DNA from: Clostridiales bacterium
GTDB lineage: Bacteria > Bacillota_A > Clostridia > Christensenellales > Christensenellaceae
Assembly: GCA_003149735.1 (NCBI GenBank)
Contig: QANA01000018.1
Location: 39,708-61,934 of the forward strand
Direction of reading: 5' to 3'
Length of the DNA: 22,227 nt
The position numbers and the translations under genes are program-made. The notes beneath the pieces were generated by a model. The model ran no database searches. It saw only the letters and a list, made by a program, of their open reading frames with translations, and had not been told where the DNA came from. Positions within the stretch are counted from its first letter, which is position 1. The number at the start of each line of letters is the position of its first letter. Below, one piece after another: positions 14,818 to 22,227 of this stretch.

Positions 14818-14857
14818 TAAAGAAAACGCCGTAGATACGGCGTTTTCTTTATTATGA
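14812..14857 (+). terminator. Terminator after recF: 22-bp perfect inverted repeat
   Basis: The arms 14812-14833 and 14836-14857 are perfectly complementary over 22 bp with only two central bases (GA). The stem has a GC-rich core (ACGCCGTA) with A-run and T-run flanks, so it can terminate in both directions. The recF stop codon TAA (14815-14817) is within the left arm. Confidence 0.92.
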
Positions 14858-15018
14858 ATATTATGATTTTTATGCGGAAACCCTTTTAAAATAGCTCAAA
14901 AAGAGGTATAATATATATTAAAGAAGAAATTTTAAATTCCAGCCTGAAAGCCATTGCGTTAAGCAAATGGCTCACAGTTGAAATAACAGCTTGAATGAAA
15001 AAAAGATAGGAGAATGTT
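14858..15018 (+). promoter_or_regulatory. gyrB promoter and leader
   Basis: A perfect TATAAT is at 14907-14912; the -35 region (TTTTAA, 14884-14889, 17-bp spacer) is weak. A roughly 100-base leader follows and contains an imperfect stem, AGCCATT (14948-14954) with AATGGCT further on. The gyrB ribosome site AGGAG is at 15008-15012. Gyrase genes are often supercoiling-sensitive, which fits a weak -35, but that is inference. Confidence 0.5.
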
Positions 15019-16929
15019 ATGGCGGAGAAAGCAGCTTCCACTTATGATGAAAGTCAGATACAGATTTTGGAAGGTCTGGATCCGGTGCGCAAACGCCCGG
15101 GCATGTATATCGGTTCCACTGATAAACGCGGCCTGCATCACCTGGTCTATGAAATTGTAGATAATTCCATTGATGAAGCGATGGCAGGATTTTGCGACCA
15201 AATAGAAATCACCTTGACCAAAGAAGGCAGCGCGCGAATTAAAGATAACGGCAGAGGAATTCCTACCGGTATTAATAAGCAGACGGGAAAATCCACTTTG
15301 GAAGTTGCCATTTCCATGCTGCACGCAGGTGGTAAATTCGGCGGCGGCGGATATAAAGTCTCCGGTGGTCTGCACGGTGTTGGCGTTTCGGTAGTCAATG
15401 CACTTTCTACCCGATTAATTGCTACAATTGAGAGAGATGGAAAAATTGTTACACAGGAATATAAGCGCGGAATTCCGCAAACCAATGTGACAGAAATCGG
15501 AAAATCCGAAAAAACAGGAACTACCATTGAATTTTTCCCGGATCCCGAAATTTTTGAGTCGGTTGAGTTTGATTATGATACCCTGCGGGTGCGTTTTCGG
15601 GAAATGGCATTTCTCAACAGGGGAGTCCGCATTATTTTGACGGATGAACGGAAGGATCCGGTGGTTCGTCATGAATATCATTATGAAGGCGGCATTGTTT
15701 CCTTTGTGGAATATCTGAATCAGGGAAAAACCACTCTGCTGGAACATCCCATTTATATGTATGGGGAAAAGGATATGGATATTGTCGAAGTGGCGTTGCA
15801 GTATAACGATCGCTATGATTCCACTATTTTTTCCTTTGCCAATAATATCAATACAGTAGAGGGCGGAACGCATGAGACGGGCCTGCGCTCCGCATTGACG
15901 AAGGCTATCAATGATTATGCCCGCAAATATAATCTGCTGAAAGAAAAAGATGAGAATCTGACGGGGGATGATGTCCGGGAAGGATTAGTAGCCGTTATCA
16001 GCGTTAAATTGCCGGAACCGCAATTTGAAGGGCAAACAAAGACCAAACTGGGCAATAGTTCCATGCGTACACTGACGGATAATATGGTCGGCAATAAGCT
16101 GAGTGAATATTTGGAGGAAAATCCCAAAGAAGCCAAAAAAATAGTGGAAAAATGTATTTTGGCCAGAGCAGCAAGGGATGCAGCCAGAAAAGCACGGGAT
16201 GTAACACGGAAAAAATCCGGATTATTTTCTATGCCGGTCAAACTGGCCGATTGTACCAGCAAAAACGTCTCTGAACGCGAAATTTTCATTGTAGAGGGAG
16301 ATAGCGCCGGTGGTAGTGCAAAGAGTGGGCGCAACCGCAAAACGCAAGCTATCCTGCCTTTGCGCGGTAAAATTCTCAATGTGGAGAAGACACGTTATGA
16401 TAAAGCGTTGGGGAATGCTGAAATACGCGCCATGATTACGGCTTTTGGTACGGGTGTTGGTTCGGAGTTTGATATTTCCAAGCTGCGCTATGATAAAATC
16501 ATCATTATGACGGATGCTGATGTCGACGGCAGCCATATCCGTATTTTGCTGTTGACCTTCTTTTATCGCTATTTGCGCCCCATTATTGAACAGGGGCATG
16601 TCTATGCAGCGCTTCCGCCCCTTTATCGTCTTTCAAAGGGAAACCAGATTTTCTATGCTTACAGCGAGGAAGAGCGGGTAAAATTCCTGGAAGAAAACGG
16701 AAGTGGATATGAAATACAGCGGTATAAGGGCCTGGGCGAGATGGATGCTTCTCAGCTGAAAGAAACCACAATGGACCCTCAAAAACGGACGCTTATGCAA
16801 GTGACTTTGGAAAATGCTATGGAAGCGGATGAGCTATTTGATATTCTAATGGGAGAAAATGTTGAACCGCGCCGTGCTTTTATCGAGGAAAATTCCAAAA
16901 TGGTAGATAAGGACAGCCTGGATATCTGA
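15019..16929 (+). CDS. gyrB: DNA gyrase subunit B
   Basis: GyrB is the ATPase subunit of DNA gyrase, which introduces negative supercoils. The 636-residue protein has the GHKL ATPase motifs [17 protein letters not shown] and [15 protein letters not shown] in the N-terminal part. The TOPRIM motifs [13 protein letters not shown] (near 425) and DADVDGSHI (near 499) follow, and RYKGLGEM lies near the C-terminus. AGGAG is six bases before the ATG. It ends in TGA and is immediately followed by gyrA, so the pair is co-transcribed. I judge it GyrB rather than ParE from the position beside recF and the gyrase-type partner. Confidence 0.98.
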   Translation: MAEKAASTYDESQIQILEGLDPVRKRPGMYIGSTDKRGLHHLVYEIVDNSIDEAMAGFCDQIEITLTKEGSARIKDNGRGIPTGINKQTGKSTLEVAISMLHAGGKFGGGGYKVSGGLHGVGVSVVNALSTRLIATIERDGKIVTQEYKRGIPQTNVTEIGKSEKTGTTIEFFPDPEIFESVEFDYDTLRVRFREMAFLNRGVRIILTDERKDPVVRHEYHYEGGIVSFVEYLNQGKTTLLEHPIYMYGEKDMDIVEVALQYNDRYDSTIFSFANNINTVEGGTHETGLRSALTKAINDYARKYNLLKEKDENLTGDDVREGLVAVISVKLPEPQFEGQTKTKLGNSSMRTLTDNMVGNKLSEYLEENPKEAKKIVEKCILARAARDAARKARDVTRKKSGLFSMPVKLADCTSKNVSEREIFIVEGDSAGGSAKSGRNRKTQAILPLRGKILNVEKTRYDKALGNAEIRAMITAFGTGVGSEFDISKLRYDKIIIMTDADVDGSHIRILLLTFFYRYLRPIIEQGHVYAALPPLYRLSKGNQIFYAYSEEERVKFLEENGSGYEIQRYKGLGEMDASQLKETTMDPQKRTLMQVTLENAMEADELFDILMGENVEPRRAFIEENSKMVDKDSLDI

Positions 16930-16943
16930 TGGGAGAAAAAAAC

Positions 16944-19427
16944 ATGGAAAACGAAATGAATCATAATAGAATTATTCCTCTGGATTTGGGCGGAGAGATG
17001 AAAAAATCTTTCATTTCCTATGCAATGGCGGTTATTATTAACCGTGCTTTGCCGGATGTGAGAGACGGATTGAAGCCAGTGCATAGAAGAATCATCTACT
17101 CCATGGCCGAACAGGGAATTACACCTGATAAACCGCATAAAAAAAGCGCACGTATTGTAGGAGATGTGTTGGGTAAATATCACCCCCATGGCGATACGGC
17201 AATTTATGATAGTATGGTGCGCATGGCACAGGATTTCTCTACCAGATATTTGTTGGTAGATGGGCATGGTAACTTTGGCTCCGTCGATGGTGACGGCGCT
17301 GCGGCTATGCGTTATACCGAAGCACGCCTTGGAAAAATTTCCATGGAATTGGTGCGGGATATTGATAAGGATACGGTGGATTTTTATCCAAACTTTGATG
17401 GATCTTTGCAGCAGCCGGTAACGCTGCCTTCCCGATTCCCCAATCTTTTGGTCAACGGTTCCGGCGGTATTGCTGTAGGTATGGCAACCAATATTCCTCC
17501 GCACAATCTTGGAGAAGTTATTGATGCGACCTGTGCCTGCATAGATGATCCGGAAATCAGTATTGAACAACTGATGCAGTATATCAAAGGCCCGGATTTT
17601 CCGACAGGCGGCGAGATTATTGGTTATTCCGGTATACGTCAGGCATACCAGACGGGGCGTGGAAAGATTATTCTGCGCGCCAAGGCGGAAATCGAAACCG
17701 AAAAAGAACATCAAAGAATCGTGGTGACAGAGATTCCCTATCAGGTCAATAAAGAATTGATGGTAGGGGCAATCCGGGAACTGGCGAGAGATAAGAAAAT
17801 TGATGGAATTGCAGATGCAAATGATGAATCCGATCACTCCGGAATGCGTGTGGTAATTGAATTGAAAAAGGGAGCAAATGCTTCCGTTGTGCTGAATCAG
17901 CTTTATAAACATACGCAAATGCAGATCAGTTTCGGAATCATCATGATTGCTTTGGTCAATAATGAGCCAAAAGTACTCAATCTGAAGCAGATTTTAACGG
18001 AGTATATCAAATATCAGCGGGAAGTAATTGAGCGCAGAACACGCTTTGATTTGGAAAAGGCGCAGAAACGGGCACATATCGTAGAAGGCCTGTTAAAAGC
18101 GATGGATGTCATTGATGAAGTGATTCATACCATTCGCTCTTCCAAAGACGGTACAACTGCCAGAAACTCTCTGATTGAAAAATTTGCTTTTACCGAAATA
18201 CAGGCACAGGCTATTTTGGATATGCGTTTGCAGCGATTGACCGGTTTGGAACGGAATCGCCTGCAGGAAGAATATGATAAGCTTTGCCAACAGATTGCTT
18301 ATTATCAGCAGGTGCTGGCAGATCCGGCTTTGGTTTACGAAATCGTGAAAAAGGACTTACAGGAAATCAAAGAAAAATATTCTGACGCCCGGCGCACCAA
18401 GATTGGCCATGCAGAAAATGAAATTGAACTGGAGGATTTGATTCAGGAAGAAGATATGGTAATCACGCTTACCCAGCATGGTTATATCAAACGCACTGCC
18501 AGCGATAACTATCGTGCACAGCGCCGTGGCGGTAAGGGCGTGACAGGTTTGGCGACGAAGGAAGAGGACGGAGTCAAAGAAATATTTACCAGTTCAACGC
18601 ATAATTATATTCTTTTCTTTACCACAAAAGGAAAAGTTTATGTAAAAAAATGTTATCAGATCCCGGAAGCCGGCAGAAACGCAAAAGGAATGGCAATTGT
18701 CAATCTGTTGGCATTGGATGGAGATGAAAAAGTATCAGCAGTATTCCCCGTTGCGGATATGGAAGATGATTCCAATCTGGTCATGGTTACCCGCCAGGGA
18801 ATTATTAAGAAGACAGAACTTTCGGCTTTTTCCAATATTCGCCAAAGCGGTATTATTGCTATTGCGTTGAGAGACGGAGATGAATTGGTCAGCGTACTCA
18901 AAACACATGGAGAGGATCGGATTATTATCGGTTCCAAAGATGGTATGGCGATTTCTTTCAGTGAAAAAGATGTACGTCCTATGGGCAGAGTAGCTGTAGG
19001 TGTGCGCGGAATGAAATTGCGAAAAGACGATTATGTGGTGGGAGCAAGTGTTCTGCAGGATGACCAGTATGTGCTGGTGATTTCCCAAAACGGTTATGGA
19101 AAACGTTCTTCGGCAGAAGAATATCGGGAACAGGCTCGTGGCGGAATCGGAGCCAGAACGATGAATCTGACGCAAAAAACAGGTTCTATGGTAGGGATTC
19201 TTACGGTACATGACCATGAAGATATTATGCTGATTAATGATGCGAATGTCATTATCCGTATGGGGTCGGATGATATTTCCGTATTTGGCCGTTCGGCGCA
19301 GGGAGTGCGCATTATGAGATTGGCAGAAGGAGAAAGTGTGGTCAGCGTCGCGAAACTTCCACAGGATGAAACGGAGATGGAAGAAGAAACAGCGGAAGCA
19401 GAAAATGGGACTCAAACAGAAGCATAA
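16944..19427 (+). CDS. gyrA: DNA gyrase subunit A
   Basis: GyrA carries the DNA cleavage-rejoining tyrosine. The chosen start (ATG 16944, 827 residues) has GGGAG eight bases upstream. An in-frame ATG at 16929 overlaps the gyrB stop and lacks a good ribosome site; it would add five residues. In this numbering the quinolone-determining segment is [11 protein letters not shown] (80-90) and the catalytic tyrosine is Y124 (MRYTEARL). The C-terminal beta-pinwheel contains the GyrA box QRRGGKG, which marks gyrase rather than topoisomerase IV. The position equivalent to E. coli Ser83 is Thr, with Asp kept at the position of Asp87. The tail is strongly acidic. Confidence 0.97.
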   Translation: MENEMNHNRIIPLDLGGEMKKSFISYAMAVIINRALPDVRDGLKPVHRRIIYSMAEQGITPDKPHKKSARIVGDVLGKYHPHGDTAIYDSMVRMAQDFSTRYLLVDGHGNFGSVDGDGAAAMRYTEARLGKISMELVRDIDKDTVDFYPNFDGSLQQPVTLPSRFPNLLVNGSGGIAVGMATNIPPHNLGEVIDATCACIDDPEISIEQLMQYIKGPDFPTGGEIIGYSGIRQAYQTGRGKIILRAKAEIETEKEHQRIVVTEIPYQVNKELMVGAIRELARDKKIDGIADANDESDHSGMRVVIELKKGANASVVLNQLYKHTQMQISFGIIMIALVNNEPKVLNLKQILTEYIKYQREVIERRTRFDLEKAQKRAHIVEGLLKAMDVIDEVIHTIRSSKDGTTARNSLIEKFAFTEIQAQAILDMRLQRLTGLERNRLQEEYDKLCQQIAYYQQVLADPALVYEIVKKDLQEIKEKYSDARRTKIGHAENEIELEDLIQEEDMVITLTQHGYIKRTASDNYRAQRRGGKGVTGLATKEEDGVKEIFTSSTHNYILFFTTKGKVYVKKCYQIPEAGRNAKGMAIVNLLALDGDEKVSAVFPVADMEDDSNLVMVTRQGIIKKTELSAFSNIRQSGIIAIALRDGDELVSVLKTHGEDRIIIGSKDGMAISFSEKDVRPMGRVAVGVRGMKLRKDDYVVGASVLQDDQYVLVISQNGYGKRSSAEEYREQARGGIGARTMNLTQKTGSMVGILTVHDHEDIMLINDANVIIRMGSDDISVFGRSAQGVRIMRLAEGESVVSVAKLPQDETEMEEETAEAENGTQTEA

Positions 19428-19458
19428 AAAGAAACGCCGTATGACGGAGTGAGGCTGC

Positions 19459-19498
19459 GGGCACTTGATATACATGGTTATCAAGTGCCCTTTTTATT
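19459..19498 (+). terminator. Terminator after gyrA
   Basis: A 12-bp perfect stem (19459-19470 with 19479-19490, GGGCACTTGATA) with an 8-nt loop is followed by TTTTTATTAT. It ends the gyrB-gyrA unit and marks the right edge of the syntenic core. Confidence 0.92.
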
Positions 19499-19551
19499 AT
19501 GAAGTATAGGAAAGAAGTAAAAAAAGGACCGGTAAAATAGAAAGAATATAA

Positions 19552-19581
19552 TTGTCAAACGACAGGATTGCGTTATATAAT
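19552..19581 (+). promoter_or_regulatory. Promoter of the MBL-fold hydrolase gene
   Basis: TTGTCA (19552-19557), an 18-bp spacer and TATAAT (19576-19581) form a near-consensus promoter 32 bp upstream of the ATG, so the gene is transcribed independently of gyrA. Confidence 0.75.
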
Positions 19582-19613
19582 GAAAAAAAAGATGATGAAA
19601 AGGGGTAACGCTT

Positions 19614-20615
19614 ATGATTCCTGCTGTGCCGAACAAACCCAACAGACCGATTAATACGGATCTGGGCTCGCATCGTATTGTATGGGAGTATGAACATGTA
19701 GTTCGATGGCCTTTCTTTAAAGTATTGCGTGAATTTTCCACGCTGCGTGAATTTTATCCTGAAATCAGCAAATTCCATGAGGCTTATAAAGTGAGAGACA
19801 ATACATGGGCAATTTACACCGATTCTTTTTCGGGAACGGGTGATCCGTGGATGTTTGTTATCAATGGGCCTAAAAAAGCATTGGTCGTTGATACCGGTTA
19901 TGGAATTGGAGATTTGCGCGGTCTGGCAGAGAAACTGACCGGAAAGAAAGATATTCTTTGCTGTGTGACACATCATCACCTGGATCATGCATATGGTAAC
20001 TTCCAGTTCGATCAGGTATATTGTCATGAAGATGAAGTGGAAGATCTGAAGGCGACAATGCGCCCGGATATTTGGGATTTTATGCTTGATCCCGAAACGG
20101 ATAAACCGCTTTATACTGAGGGCTGGACACGCGATGATATTGTAGAGTTTAAAGAATATGAGATACTTCCGCTGAAATCCAATGAAATGATTGATCTTGG
20201 AGATGGATATTTGGTGGAAATCATTCCTCTGAGAGGGCATTGCAAAGGAATGAGCGGCTATCTCGATCATCAGACGGGTTGTATTTTTACGGGCGATCTG
20301 ATCAGTGCGGAACCGGTAGAAATGCTGAGAGATGATTTGTACCAAATCTGTCAGCGGATGGATGAAATCTCAGGTGTATTTCATGGCCATGGCATGTTTG
20401 ACCAGACGCCGGTTACATTGCAGTATCACTATAATGCAGCAAAAGCAATTTGTGACAATCCTGAGAATGCTGATGAAAAATCAGTGATTACGCTTCCGGA
20501 TGGAACGAAGCAGAAATATTATAAAAAATATGTACTGCAGGCGACTAATATTAAATACAATCCGGATAAGGTGACTTACGAACAAACGGGCAGAGTCAAT
20601 CCTTATAAAAAATGA
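19614..20615 (+). CDS. Metallo-beta-lactamase-fold hydrolase
   Basis: The 333-residue protein has a complete set of metal-binding motifs of the metallo-beta-lactamase fold. These are HHHLDH (120-125), a histidine in RGHCKG (209), the bridging aspartate in FTGD (228) and a final histidine in FHGHG (257-259). The active site therefore looks intact. The substrate cannot be told: the family includes glyoxalase II-like thioesterases, lactonases and ribonucleases. About 75 residues precede the first strand of the fold and include an aromatic-rich stretch (HVVRWPFFKVLREF). There is no signal peptide, so a cytoplasmic location is expected. AGGGG lies eight bases before the ATG. It has its own promoter and terminator, so it is a single-gene unit outside the conserved origin cluster. 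Confidence 0.88.
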   Translation: MIPAVPNKPNRPINTDLGSHRIVWEYEHVVRWPFFKVLREFSTLREFYPEISKFHEAYKVRDNTWAIYTDSFSGTGDPWMFVINGPKKALVVDTGYGIGDLRGLAEKLTGKKDILCCVTHHHLDHAYGNFQFDQVYCHEDEVEDLKATMRPDIWDFMLDPETDKPLYTEGWTRDDIVEFKEYEILPLKSNEMIDLGDGYLVEIIPLRGHCKGMSGYLDHQTGCIFTGDLISAEPVEMLRDDLYQICQRMDEISGVFHGHGMFDQTPVTLQYHYNAAKAICDNPENADEKSVITLPDGTKQKYYKKYVLQATNIKYNPDKVTYEQTGRVNPYKK

Positions 20616-20620
20616 AGAAT

Positions 20621-20656
20621 ATCAAAAAGAACCGATATAATTCGGTTCTTTTTTGA
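20621..20656 (+). terminator. Terminator of the MBL-fold hydrolase gene
   Basis: AAGAACCGA (20627-20635) pairs with TCGGTTCTT (20642-20650), extended by A and T runs, and is followed by TTTT. It lies six bases after the hydrolase stop codon. Confidence 0.9.
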
Positions 20657-20849
20657 TGGAAAGAAAAAGAAAAGTTGTCGCAGACTATCTTGCTTGCGGC
20701 GACATGGAGGAGAAGGGAAAATTTAAAAGGGGGCAGAACATAGCTCACAAAACAAACTACGCAAAAGTGGGATAAACTGCAAAATATTCGTATCGAATTG
20801 ACAGAATATGTGGTGTGTTTAAACTATCATTTAAGTCAGGTGAAATGCA
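20657..20849. other. Leader region before the zinc-ribbon gene
   Basis: A TTGACA (20798-20803) is followed after 16 bases by TAAACT (20820-20825), a plausible promoter for the small zinc-ribbon gene. Upstream, TGTCGC (20676-20681) and GCGACA (20699-20704) form a hairpin followed by a purine-rich GGAGGAGAAGGG. A 23-codon frame from 20704 has no ribosome site and is not supported. Confidence 0.4.
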
Positions 20850-21017
20850 ATGGAATATACATTTAGAGAAGTTGTGTGCCCGTTTTGTGAACATAGGTTT
20901 ATGTACAATCAAAATGGAAGAAAAATCATTTTTTATGAATATCGCGATAAAGAAACCGGAAAGTATTACATTGATACAGTTTGCCCTAAATGCAATGAAA
21001 AAAATGATTATGCTTGA
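20850..21017 (+). CDS. Small zinc-ribbon protein, function unknown
   Basis: This 55-residue frame (MEYTFREVVCPFCEHRFMYN at the start, CPKCNEKNDYA at the end) is supported by two CxxC pairs, CPFC (10-13) and CPKC (45-48). They lie 31 residues apart and are typical of a zinc ribbon. Between them is a charged strand-rich segment (KIIFYEYRDKETGKYYIDTV). AGGTGA lies six bases before the ATG, and a TTGACA/TAAACT promoter is about 25 bp upstream. I do not recognise the family. Such small ribbons are found in nucleic-acid-binding and mobile-element proteins, but the role is unknown. An ATG two bases after its stop starts another short frame (21020-21085). Confidence 0.65.
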   Translation: MEYTFREVVCPFCEHRFMYNQNGRKIIFYEYRDKETGKYYIDTVCPKCNEKNDYA

Positions 21018-21019
21018 AC

Positions 21020-21085
21020 ATGAATGAAAGGGATATTTTACAGATGATAGTAGATTTGAAAATATATGGTTTTCGTAGGATATAG
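21020..21085 (+). CDS. Possible 21-residue peptide or truncated gene start
   Basis: MNERDILQMIVDLKIYGFRR-I starts two bases after the zinc-ribbon stop and looks like an amphipathic helix. There is no ribosome site of its own, but coupling to the preceding gene is possible. It could also be the truncated beginning of a lost gene, or chance. Confidence 0.2.
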   Translation: MNERDILQMIVDLKIYGFRRI

Positions 21086-21136
21086 CTGACTTATATTCAT
21101 TACGTGTGCAGAAAGCAAATGATTCAGCGGGGTACT

Positions 21137-21268
21137 AAAAACGATTCTCAGGATCGTTTTTGCACTTCCTGCCATGCCCGTTCAAATCCCTCTCTGAGTT
21201 TTTCGCATAAAAAAAAGAACGCATCGCATTGTCTAATAAACTTTACGATGTGCTCTAAATGGTGTCAA
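21137..21268 (-). ncRNA. Candidate small RNA (minus strand)
   Basis: On the minus strand TTGACA (complement of 21263-21268), 17 bases, then TAAAGT (complement of 21240-21245) resembles a sigma-A promoter. About 80 bases further on, an 11-bp stem with one G-U pair and a 3-nt loop (21137-21161) ends in TTTTT. A transcript of roughly 95 nt would result. A 38-codon minus frame (21148-21264) ends with its TGA in the hairpin loop and could instead be a gene remnant. No known RNA family is recognised. Confidence 0.3.
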
Positions 21269-21335
21269 CTACGGCGGAAAAACCTCCATTGTTGTTTGGA
21301 AAAGAAATCATATATTGATAGAATTTTTGCCTATG

Positions 21336-21384
21336 GGTGCAAATGCACGGTTGTTGGTGCAAATTGATACCCATGGGTGCAAAT
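21336..21384. repeat. Three iteron-like direct repeats at 20-bp spacing
   Basis: GGTGCAAAT occurs at 21336-21344, 21356-21364 and 21376-21384, exactly 20 bp (about two helical turns) apart. The first and third are extended upstream to ATGGGTGCAAAT. This phasing is typical of binding sites for a replication initiator or regulator of a mobile element, but the cognate protein is not in the window. Confidence 0.6.
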
Positions 21385-21459
21385 CAAAGGTGGCGGTTGA
21401 AAAGTATCCTATACTGCGTAAGGACAGTGCCGTTGATACAATTTTACGATTGCTTTATG

Positions 21460-21487
21460 AAAAAACGGCAGGAGTGCATTCCTGCCG
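21460..21487 (-). terminator. Terminator of the MFS transporter gene
   Basis: CGGCAGGA (21466-21473) pairs with TCCTGCCG (21480-21487) around a 6-nt loop. On the minus strand it is followed by a run of T (complement of 21461-21465). It is 120 bp downstream of the transporter stop codon. Confidence 0.8.
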
Positions 21488-21606
21488 CAATAAATGATTG
21501 TGGTGCGATAATCGTCCGCTGTGTGCCCTCAAAAATCACATTTTCGAAGGTATACCCGCTTTGCCTGTGAAAACGGGATACAGGGGCTTTGCGAGGAGCC
21601 GATGTA

Positions 21607-22227
21607 TTATTTATCCTTTTTTGTACCTCCATACAATTCTTTAATTGAGGGCAATACTGCTCCGACAACAGCAATTCCGGCGATGAAAATCCCCGATATT
21701 GCAAACCATGTTTCAACACCTGTCATATCCGCAAAGCATCCTGCCGCAATCAAACCCAAAGGCATGGCGAGCGACATGGTGCTGAGCGAAAGGGAGAAAA
21801 CACGCCCAAGATATTCGGGTCTGACCATCTCTTGGTATATGGCGGTCTGTACACCGTAGAACGGAGCAGAAAAGCCCATGATCGCACAACAGACCACAAA
21901 GGCAATGAAACCTGATGCGGGTAAAATGCCGGCAATGAGCAATGCAATCCCCATGACCGCAATGGACAAAAGCACCGTTGTTGTTTTTCTTTGAAAGCCT
22001 CCCCATACACCAAGCACGATTCCGCCGAGCAGCATCCCCGCTGCAAATACCGATTCAGACATTGCAACGTGCCAAGTTGTTCCGCCAAAATGATTCATGC
22101 TGATGAGAGGAAACAGGGCATTGATGGGCATATAGGCAAACATATATAAGGCTCCCATCCAAAGAAGCGTCAACAGACCTTTCTGCTGAGCCAAAATACG
22201 GTATGCCTCCTTAGCTCCTGCAAGAAC
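21607..22227 (-). CDS. MFS transporter, C-terminal half (runs off the right edge)
   Basis: The frame stays open to the end of the window, so this is the last 206 residues of a longer protein. About six hydrophobic segments are visible: LLTLLWMGALYMFAY, a segment ending GMLLGGIVLGVWGG, a segment with SIAVMGIALLIAGILP, FIAFVVCCAIMGFSAPFYG, a segment with MPLGLIAAGCFAD and IFIAGIAVVGAVLP. They match the C-terminal six-helix bundle of the major facilitator superfamily. The cytoplasmic motif RPEYLGRVFSLSLS resembles drug-efflux members of the macrolide or multidrug type, but the substrate is not determinable. A TTG at 22192-22194 is internal, not a start. It is in accessory-looking DNA, consistent with a transferred efflux gene. 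Confidence 0.85.
   Translation of the reverse strand, partial: VLAGAKEAYRILAQQKGLLTLLWMGALYMFAYMPINALFPLISMNHFGGTTWHVAMSESVFAAGMLLGGIVLGVWGGFQRKTTTVLLSIAVMGIALLIAGILPASGFIAFVVCCAIMGFSAPFYGVQTAIYQEMVRPEYLGRVFSLSLSTMSLAMPLGLIAAGCFADMTGVETWFAISGIFIAGIAVVGAVLPSIKELYGGTKKDK

Larger units (their letters stand above)
21018..21606. other. Gene-poor accessory region
   Basis: No convincing large gene lies in this 589-bp stretch. It contains the peptide frame at 21020-21085, a symmetric hairpin (21137-21161) and a minus-strand promoter-like pair (21240-21268). Three GGTGCAAAT repeats occur at exact 20-bp steps (21336-21384), and a minus-strand terminator lies at 21460-21487. An 87-codon plus-strand frame at 21104-21367 spans the hairpin and repeats, is rich in Cys and Ser, and lacks support. 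The mixture suggests remnants of a mobile element. Confidence 0.45.

Noticed and set aside
17181..17211. Quinolone-resistance mutation in GyrA
   Set aside because: Thr instead of Ser at the position of E. coli Ser83 is a natural residue in several wild-type gyrases and the Asp87 position is intact, so resistance cannot be inferred.
16779..17918. Long minus-strand frame (379 codons) across gyrB and gyrA
   Set aside because: It is antisense to two unmistakable gyrase genes, rich in His, Ile, Asn and Phe, as expected of a shadow of a coding strand.
20704..20775. 23-codon frame starting MEEKGKFKRGQN
   Set aside because: The purine-rich ribosome-like sequence lies inside the frame rather than before it, and no conserved feature is visible.
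21181..21205. tRNA T-arm-like sequence (GTTCAAATCC) on the plus strand
   Set aside because: No acceptor, D or anticodon arm can be built around it, and the following bases do not give a CCA-type 3' end.
21104..21367. 87-codon plus-strand frame rich in Cys and Ser
   Set aside because: It has no ribosome site, runs through a symmetric terminator hairpin and into the 20-bp repeats, and has irregular composition; it is more likely a chance frame over non-coding DNA.
21315..21570. Overlapping 60- and 77-codon plus-strand frames across the iteron repeats
   Set aside because: They lie over the repeats and a minus-strand terminator in different frames and show no domain or ribosome site.
1..22227. 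CRISPR array, rRNA operon or complete insertion sequence
   Set aside because: No regularly spaced long direct repeats with unique spacers, no rRNA-like stretches and no transposase frame were seen on either strand.

Overview
The window is the replication-origin region of a Gram-positive bacterium of the Bacillota (Firmicutes), most likely a clostridium-like lineage. The evidence is gene order and protein content: a leftward block parB-parA-(noc)-rsmG-mnmG-mnmE-jag-yidC-yidD-rnpA-rpmH, then oriC, then a rightward block dnaA-dnaN-recF-gyrB-gyrA. Genus cannot be fixed from the sequence alone. TGA is used as a normal stop (gyrB ends in TGA), so the code is the standard bacterial one.

Layout. Positions 1-2611 (minus): the chromosome-segregation genes parA and parB, a perfect parS site, and a second ParB-family gene (Noc-like) broken by an in-frame TGA. 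Positions 2612-3573 (plus): a lone XRE-type regulator inserted against the local transcription direction. Positions 3592-10095 (minus): rRNA and tRNA modification (rsmG, mnmG, mnmE), RNA binding and membrane insertion (jag, yidC, yidD), RNase P protein (rnpA) and ribosomal protein L34 (rpmH). Positions 10096-10907 and 12282-12600: a bipartite oriC on both sides of dnaA. The left part holds four 42-bp modules, each with three DnaA boxes in the same orientation pattern, at a pitch of about 85 bp. The right part holds clustered boxes followed by a DnaA-trio-like unwinding element just before dnaN. Positions 12601-19427 (plus): dnaN, recF, gyrB and gyrA. The yaaA/S4 gene often found between dnaN and recF is absent.

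From about 19500 rightward the syntenic core ends. A metallo-beta-lactamase-fold hydrolase (19614-20615) has its own promoter and terminator. It is followed by a sparse stretch with a 55-residue zinc-ribbon protein, a possible small RNA, three iteron-like repeats at exact 20-bp spacing, and the C-terminal half of an MFS efflux-type transporter running off the right edge. This end looks like accessory DNA or mobile-element debris.

The core genes form one functional set. DnaA opens oriC and DnaN clamps the polymerase; gyrase relieves supercoils and RecF serves repair. ParA, ParB and parS (and formerly the Noc-like protein) act on the newly replicated origin, while the leftward operon supplies translation and membrane-biogenesis functions. 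The observations most worth checking are the periodic DnaA-box modules, the divergent DnaA recognition motif that goes with atypical boxes, and the nonsense codon in the Noc-like gene.
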